This document shows, piece after piece, positions 57,169-64,000 of a stretch of DNA of 64,000 bases (the first letter of the stretch is position 1; each line of letters opens with the position of its first letter). Both the position numbers and the translations under genes were made by a program. The DNA lies in assembly GCF_001659605.2 (NCBI RefSeq), contig NC_035170.2, forward strand, positions 14,832,265 through 14,896,264. Direction: 5' to 3'. The DNA is from Manihot esculenta (lineage: Eukaryota > Streptophyta > Magnoliopsida > Malpighiales > Euphorbiaceae). Below the pieces are notes generated by a model. The model was not told the origin of the DNA. It made no database searches and saw only the letters and a program-made list of their open reading frames with translations.

Positions 57169-60100
57169 TTAGAAAAGATAAGGGTATTGCTGGAGCATGG
57201 ACTCCCATGTCTCCCAAGTGCATTCTTCCAAATTGTGGTGGCTCCACAGGACTTTCACCATCGGGATTTCCTTATTTCTTAGCTTTCTGATCTGGGTGTC
57301 TATGATCCGTACTGGCTGTTCAACATAGGTGAGATCCTCTTGGATCTCCACATCAGGCTCACTAAGAACCTTACTCGGATCTGACACGAACTTCCTCAAC
57401 ATTGAAACATGGAAAACCGGATGGATTCTTGCCATTGAAGCAGGTAAATCCAGCTTGTACGACACATTCCCAATCTTTTGCAAGACTTCAAAGGGTCCGA
57501 TGTATCGTGGGGCTAGTTTACCTTTCTTTCCAAAGCGAACCACTCCTTTCATTGGAGACACTCTGAGCAATACCAGATCCCCCTCCTGAAACTCTACCTG
57601 TCTTCTGCGGATGTCTGCATAACTCTTCTGTCTGCTTGCAGCAGTCTTGATCCTTTCTCTGATTATGGGTACTACCCTGCTGGTAATCTCTATTAGCTCA
57701 GGCCCTGCCAAGGCCTTTTCTCCAACTTCTTCCCAGCAAACAGGTGATCTGCACTTCCTCCCATACAAAGCTTCATATGGAGCCATCCCGATGCTAGCAT
57801 GATGGCTGTTATTGTAGGCGAACTCCACCAAAGGTAGATGCTGCCTCCAAGAACCGCCAAAGTCCAGCACACACATTCTAAGCATATCCTCTATGGTGTG
57901 GATGGTCCTTTCTGATTGTCCGTCCGTCTGTGGATGGAAAGCAGTGCTAAAATCCAACCTGGTACCCATGGCGTTCTGCAGACTCCGCCAAAATCTGGAG
58001 GTGAACTGGGGTCCTCTATCGGAGACTATCGAAACAGGAACCCCATGCAGCCTGACGATCTCATCTACATACACCTGCGCCAACTTGTCCACAGAATAGC
58101 CACTCCTGACAGGGATGAAGTGAGCAGATTTGGTGAGTTTTTCCACAATCACCCATATGGAGTCCAATCTGTTGGACGTCGCCGGTAACCCCACTACGAA
58201 GTCCATAGCTATATTCTCCCATTTCCACTCAGGAATAGGTAGCGGGTTAAGCATTCCAGCCGGCTTCTGATGTTCCAGCTTCACCCTCTGACACACTTCG
58301 CAGGCTGACACAAACTGTGCCACTTCCTTCTTTATAGCTGGCCACCAATAAACCTTCTTCAGATCTTGATACATCTTGGTGGCTCCGGGGTGAACGCTGT
58401 ATCTTGCATTATGAGCCTCTCTCTTAATGTCTCCTTTTAGCCCTATGTCATCTGGTACACATAGTCTGCTCCCATAGCGGAGGATCCCTTTGCTGTCGAA
58501 TTTGAACTCACTATCTTTGCCTGACTGAACAGTCCTGGCAATCTTCACTAACTCTGGGTCCTCATGCTGTTTCTAAGCCACCTGCTCCAGAAACACGGGT
58601 GCCACTCTCATCTGGGCCACTAAAGCACCTGTACCAGACAACTCCAACTGTAGACCTTCATCAATAAGCTTGTAAAACTCCTTTACCACTGGTCTCCTCT
58701 CTGCCGATATGTGGGATAAACTGCCTAGTGACTTCCGGCTTAGGGCGTCTGCCACGACATTCGCCTTACCCGGATGATACTGAATCTTGCAATCATAGTC
58801 ACTCAGCAGCTCTACCCACCTTCTCTGTCTCAAGTTCAAATCTCTTTGACTCAGGATGTACTGCAGGCTTTTATGATCTGTAAAGATCTCACATTTTACC
58901 CCATAGAGGTAGTGCCTCCACATCTTGAGTGCAAAGATTACTGCTGCCATTTCAAGGTCATGTGTGGGGTAATTCGACTCATGCTTCTTTAGCTGTCTAG
59001 AAGCATAAGCAATCACCCTCTCATTCTGCATTAGTACACAACCCAGTCCCACACGGGACGCATCACAAAAGACTGTAAAGTCCTCATCACTAGATGGCAG
59101 AGCTAATACTGGTGCTGAAGTCAACCTCTTCTTAAGCTCTTCAAAACTCTCTTCGCACTGGTCAGTCCACATGAACTTCTGATTCTTCCTGGTCAGTCTG
59201 GTCAGAGGAGCTGCTATCTTTGAGAAGTCCTGAACGAACCTCCTGTAGTAACCTGCCAAACCCAAGAAACTTCTAATCTCTGTCACTGAAGTGGGTCTAG
59301 GCCAGTTAGCCACAGTTTCTGTCTTCTTGGGGTCTACCTCTATACCATTTTCTGACACCACATGCCCCAAGAATGAAATGCTCCTCAACCAGAACTCACA
59401 CTTAGAGAACTTGGCATACAAGCCATGTTCCCTCAAGGTCTGTAGAACCAACCTCAGATGATGGGCATGCTCCTCTACATTCTTGGAATACACTAAGATA
59501 TCATCTATGAAGACAATAACGAAGTGATCCAGGTACTGGCTAAACACTCTGTTCATGAGATCCATGAATGCTGCAGGGGCGTTGGTTAACCCGAACGGCA
59601 TTACAAGGAACTCAAAATGCCCATATCTGGTCCTGAAAGCCATCTTTGGCACATCTTCTTCTCTGATCCTCAGCTGATGGTACCCCGATCTCAGATCTAT
59701 TTTGGAGAAACAACCCGCTCCTGCTAGCTGGTTGAATAGATCGTCGATCCTTGGCAATGGGTACTTATTCTTGGTAGTGACTTTGTTCAACTGCCTGTAG
59801 TCGATACAAAGTCTAAGGGATCCATCCTTCTTTCTAACAAACAAGACTGGAGCACCCCAGGGTGAGGTACTCGGTCGGATGAAGCCCTTGTCTACCAGCT
59901 CTTGCAACTGTTCTTTCAACTCTTTCAATTCTGCTGGTGCCATCCTGTAGGGAGGGATAGAGATCGGTCGGGTTAGGCATCAGTTCTATCTCGAACTCCA
60001 TCTCCCTAGCAGGTGGTAAACCTGGCAGTTCGTCTGGGAACACATCTAAGAACTCTCTAACCACTGGCACCGAGGCGGGCTCTCTAACCTGACTGCTAAG

Positions 60101-62153
60101 CTCTCTCACATGAGCCAAATACCCCTGACATCCCTTCCTAAGCAACCTACGAGCCTGAAGAGCTGATATTAGATCTCTAGGTGTACCCCTCCTGTCTCCT
60201 CTGAAGACTACCTCTGACCCATCCTGACCTCTGAACCTGACTACCTTGTCCCTGCAGTCCACGGTAGCACCATGGGTAGCTAACCAGTCCATCCCTAGAA
60301 TGACGTCAAAATCTGTCAAGTCTAGAACCACAAGGTCGGCGGACAAGCATCTTCCCTCAACAAACACAGGACTACACTGGCAGACTAACTCTGCCACTGA
60401 TGGATCACACTTGGGCCCACTGACCCAGAGAGGACACTCTAACTCAGAGATCATCAACCCTAACCTCTGGACGGCTCTCGGAGCAATAAAAGAATGAGAT
60501 GCACCAGGGTCCATCAAGGCATATACATCTGAACAACCAATGACTAAGTTACCTGCCACCACGGTGTTAGATGCATCTGCCTCCTGCTGTGTCATTGTGA
60601 AGATCCGTGCTGGAGCTGATGGACCTTCACCTCTGAAACCCGCTGAAGAAGAGGCTGCCCCTCTCCCTCTACCTCTGCCACTGGCCTGAGTCGTGGCTGG
60701 AGCTGCTGGCTGCGCTATACTGCCTAAAGCTGTCTGCTGGGACTATGCCATCGGGGCTGCTCTTGGACATTCTCGAGACATATGCCCCTCCTGACCACAT
60801 CTATAACAGGCTGTCGTCCCAAACCGACATACTCCTCTGTGTGGCTTACCACACCTGGCACAAACTGCATTATCCGCACCAGAGCTTGAGCCACTCCCTA
60901 GTCCCAGACTGGACTTAACCTTGTTCCAGAACTTGTTCTTCTTAGACTTCCTGGGACCTCTGTCCCACTTCTTGCTACCTGAAGCTGCTGCACTCATTGA
61001 AGAAGAGCCTGGGGTCTTAGAACCAGAAGGCTGTGCCACTGACTGTTTAACTGTCCCCTGAACGATGGCACTAGCCTCCATTTTCCGGGCCATATCCACT
61101 ATGGCATGAAAGCTCTCCCTATCTGCTGACTGGATCAAGGAGGAATATCTGGAGTGGAGTTTCATGATATACCTCCTTGACCTTTTCTGGTCTGAGTCAA
61201 GGTTTTGCCCTGCAAATGGCAACAGCTCCAAGAATCTGTCTGTGAACTCCTCTACACCCATCTCATCAGTCTGCCTCAACTGCTCAAACTCTATCATCTT
61301 CAGCTCCCTTGAACTATCTGGGAAAGCCCATCCTGCAAACTCATTTGCAAACTCCTCCCAAGACATGCTATCCACTTTCGGGTTCACATAATTCTTGAAC
61401 CACTCTCGTGCCTTCTTGCACTTAAGTGTGAACCCGGCCATCTGAATGGCTCTACTATCATCAGCCCCAATCTCATCTGTGATCACCTTAACCCTTTCAA
61501 GATACACGAATGGGTCGTCCCCTTTTTTCATACTGAGGAGCACCCAATTTCATGTAGTCGGTCATCTTGACCTTACTCCCACTGGCTGAGCTAGGTCTAG
61601 AAGGTTGAGTAACTGGGGCTGCTGGTTCTGTAGGTGGTGGAGGTGGTGCAACATTTTCTGAGGTAGGGTTTGCTGGATTTGGATAGTAAGGTGGGGGTGG
61701 ATACATTGGGTATTGTGAATATGGTGGGTAGTAGGGTGGGTATGGCATCTGTGTGGGATAAGGGGTGAAGCTAGGGTAATCAGATGTACCTCCCATCGAA
61801 TACCCGTGATTTTGTGAGAAGTGTGGGTAGTGGGGTGGCTGAACAAATCCCGAGGCCTGAGTGCCTCCTTGGGACTCTCCCATTCCCTCTTCTGACATGC
61901 TAACTCCCAGACTGCCATCCCTCCTCTGCTCTACATCCACATCATCCCCCATATCCTCTGACGCTCCTCCCTGAACTGTTCCTCTTACTGATCTGCTTCT
62001 ACTCAGATCCAAAGACCTTCTAGGGTCTCTTATCGCTCTTTCTCTGTTAGACCTACTAGACATTGCACTAGGCAATGTAGGAGGACGGGCGCTCATGCCC
62101 TCATCCTCAGGTGGCACTCCAGTCAATCGTGCAGATCGACGAGTTCCTCTCAT
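57169..62153 (-). pseudogene. gag-pol: Element B Gag-Pol polyprotein, two frameshifts and two stops
   Basis: Starts at the ATG 62153-62151 ([12 protein letters not shown]) with a CAG acceptor-like site at 62164-62162. Lesions in order: one extra A in an A run (+ strand T run 61523-61528) within Gag; TAG at 60745-60743 after the CCHC knuckle ([14 protein letters not shown]); a two-base loss near 59972-59976 between protease and RT; TAG at 58575-58573, from CAG, between RNase H and integrase. Protease (DPGASHSF), RT (FIDDILVYS), RNase H, integrase ([11 protein letters not shown]) and a chromodomain-like tail ending YPYLF are all recognisable. Also [11 protein letters not shown] replaces [11 protein letters not shown]. 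Not autonomous. Confidence 0.93.
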
Positions 62154-62400
62154 CCTGTTTTCTGAAAAACAGTACACATCACATAAACATTAGCATCACA
62201 TGGTTCATGTGGGCACACATAAACCCGCATCACACATTATAGCATATCATTAATGCACATGCATATAATCATGGCATTTCACATCATCATGTAAGACAGG
62301 ACTCCACATCCTATCCTAGTGGACATGATCTTCCTATTGTGCTTGACCTTCTATAACAACTATGAGCCCGACACTCTAGGTCCGACCATATGAACCTAGG

Positions 62401-62412
62401 GCTTTGATACCA
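62401..62412 (-). other. Primer-binding site of element B (one mismatch)
   Basis: GCTTTGATACCA on the + strand, i.e. TGGTATCAAAGC in element orientation; one G to A difference from the other copies. Confidence 0.85.
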
Positions 62413-62415
62413 TTC

Positions 62416-64000
62416 TGTAATGACCCGAAAATCGGACCGCTATCGGTGCTAGGATCCAGGTCGGCTTAAGGCCGCCGAGACCCGTAGCAAGCCTGACATG
62501 CAACCTGTAAACCTGTTTAATCCCATACATGATCAACAACATACATAAAAATTAAAACTTTTCTTTCATCCAAATACCAAACTCAACCTGTGCATGCACT
62601 GAACATAGACATATTCATAAACATCGACCCCTCTATGGGATCTCATCAATGCCCCAATGGGCAATTACAACATATGATGAGTTGGTTTACATAAACATCA
62701 TAAAAGATCTAGGATCATGCATAAAAAGGGATACAATACACATAGGTCAAGCACAACCTCTAATCCTCCATGTCATTACATTACATAACTATTCATAACT
62801 TTACATTTTGTCATGTCCACATTCTATCTATTACATACAACTGACTTCAATACTCTTGCTGACCTCCTGGTCTACCCTGTACCTGCAAACCTGGGTAATT
62901 TGGGGAGAGGGGTGAGCTACTAGAGCCCAGTGAGCAGAATAGTAAAGCATTTAAAACATATGATAACATGAAATGCATCACATCACAGCTAATCATATCA
63001 AGGATGAACTTGTCACCATTTAGCCCTCTACATATTCCAATCATGCCAGGGGCGTAGTGCAGGCCACACCTAGTCTTTCTCTTATACATAATATAACATA
63101 ACATACATAATCCATGGTGCCGGGGGCATAGTGCAGGCCACGTCCGGTCTTTCTCTTACATAGTGCCAGGGGCGTAGTGCAGGCCACACCTGGACTTCCA
63201 TATCATATCATCATGTCATAACATATGGGGGCTAATGGATCATTCAACATTCATCCACATCAACAACATATTATGCAATGCAACATATTCGTGATTTCCA
63301 ATGCAAACAACCTAAAATATCACATGGCATCCGTGATGCATGAACATGCTCAAAACTGATTTATTTATTTAAAAGCATAAGAGTTATTCCACTCACCTCT
63401 GGCTAGCTCTGACACTGACTGAAGCAGCTGACTCACTGCTGAGGTCCTCGGTTCCTCGGGTCTGAACCTACACAGGTGGACTCAAATGAGGGACCAAACA
63501 ACTAGAACATAACTCTAAAAACATCTCCCAAAAACCCTCTAAAACTCCTCAAAACATTCATGCAAAACATGCAAAGAAAGGCTGGACAGGGCACTTTCGG
63601 CCGAAAGTCCCTCCAGAGCCGAAAGTCAGGCAGGTTCGGCGGCACCTTCGGCGGCCGAAACTCTCAGACAGAGGCGAAACTCATGCATGTTCGGCGGCAC
63701 TTTCGGTGGCTGAAACTCCCGGACAGAGATGAAAGTCTCCTTTCGGGGGCAAGCTTCGGCAGCCGAAGGCTGCTTCCACAAGAGGGTTCAGTGGCCGAAA
63801 GTCCTTTCGGCTGCCGAACCTGGTTTCTCCCAAAGGGCAGAAACTTGGTTCAAACATGCACAAATGCCTCCAAACTCATACCATCATGCATTTAGCTCAA
63901 CCAAAACATGCTTACAAGCTCCTAGGGGTCTCAAACTACCTTAAACCCCAACTACAACACATCAAACATACATTTACAAGCCACATTGCTCAAAAACTCA
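62416..64000 (-). repeat. Element B 5' LTR, truncated by the window edge
   Basis: Starts TGTAATGACCC on the + strand and matches the three pieces of the 3' LTR end to end. About 1585 of roughly 2270 bp are in the window. It shows the CCAGGGGCGTAGTGCAGGCC minisatellite (three units, about 63045-63192), the TTCGGCGGCCGAA cluster (about 63590-63820) and the GTGAGT donor complement (ACTCACCTC, about 63391). Confidence 0.92.

Larger units (their letters stand above)
21494..64000 (-). mobile_element. Element B: Tekay-type element on the minus strand, host of C and E
   Basis: Read on the minus strand, the order is 5' LTR (62416 to beyond the window), PBS, damaged Gag-Pol, PPT and 3' LTR (57060 down to 21494, in three pieces). 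It inserted in the Athila protease after ccaag (21489-21493); the other duplication is outside the window. Elements C (with D inside) and E (with F inside) both landed in its 3' LTR, so one 2.27-kb LTR now spans more than 35 kb. The two LTRs differ by roughly 2% by eye, mostly transitions. Confidence 0.92.

Noticed and set aside
1..64000. Host genes, tRNA, rRNA, bacterial or integrated viral genes
   Set aside because: Every substantial open frame was accounted for by Athila or Tekay parts or by LTR repeats; PBS matches to tRNA ends are primer sites, not tRNA genes.

Overview
This window is plant repetitive DNA and I see no host gene, rRNA or tRNA in it. Nearly all of it is Ty3/gypsy LTR retrotransposons inserted into one another. 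The chromodomain-ended Gag-Pol polyproteins with tRNA-iMet primer sites (Tekay/Del-like chromoviruses) and an Athila-type element with a tRNA-Asp-type primer site point to a flowering plant, probably a eudicot. The LTR families may belong to a Euphorbiaceae-type genome, but that is a guess.

Layout. (1) An old, degenerate Athila-type sequence forms the base: protease tail, RT, RNase H and integrase (1-3095), pol tail (12722-13031), a post-pol ORF (13609-15261), an LTR (about 15530-19260), a tRNA-Asp-type PBS and gag/protease (19313-21493). Pol comes before LTR and gag, so two Athila copies appear to share one LTR. (2) Element A (Tekay, + strand, 3096-12716, TSD catat) lies in the Athila integrase/pol tail. 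(3) A solo Tekay-type LTR (15844-18197, TSD gaaaa) lies in the Athila LTR. (4) Element B (Tekay, - strand) enters the Athila protease at 21494 and runs past the right edge. (5) Element C (21621-34899, TSD aacat), inserted in B's 3' LTR, is an inverted and deleted remnant. (6) Element D (23556-33353, TSD tgtat) is inside C. (7) Element E (35478-55484, TSD tccat) is also in B's 3' LTR. (8) Element F (- strand, 37714-47656, TSD tatgg) is inside E's 5' LTR. Two insertion lineages therefore reach four levels: Athila>B>C>D and Athila>B>E>F.

Preservation follows nesting order. By-eye LTR pair differences are about 2% for B, 1.4% for D, 0.3% for A and E, and 0.1% for F. A, E and F keep uninterrupted polyproteins of about 1660 residues; B, D and the Athila pieces carry stops and frameshifts.

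Besides the expected retrotransposon parts, all Tekay-type LTR families here share features I cannot explain from the standard plan. There are two clusters of the near-palindrome TTCGGCCGCCGAA, one just upstream of the TATA box. Good splice-donor and acceptor consensus sites flank a conserved exon-like block of about 71-100 nt, and a further acceptor sits 8-9 nt before the gag ATG. A family-specific minisatellite framed by CCAGG...CCTGG lies in the second intron-like segment. The Athila lineage has its own scattered palindrome (GATTTGCCCAAATC) in both coding and noncoding parts. The best lead for something undescribed is a multi-intron spliced leader that would make gag-pol mRNA lacking the primer-binding site.
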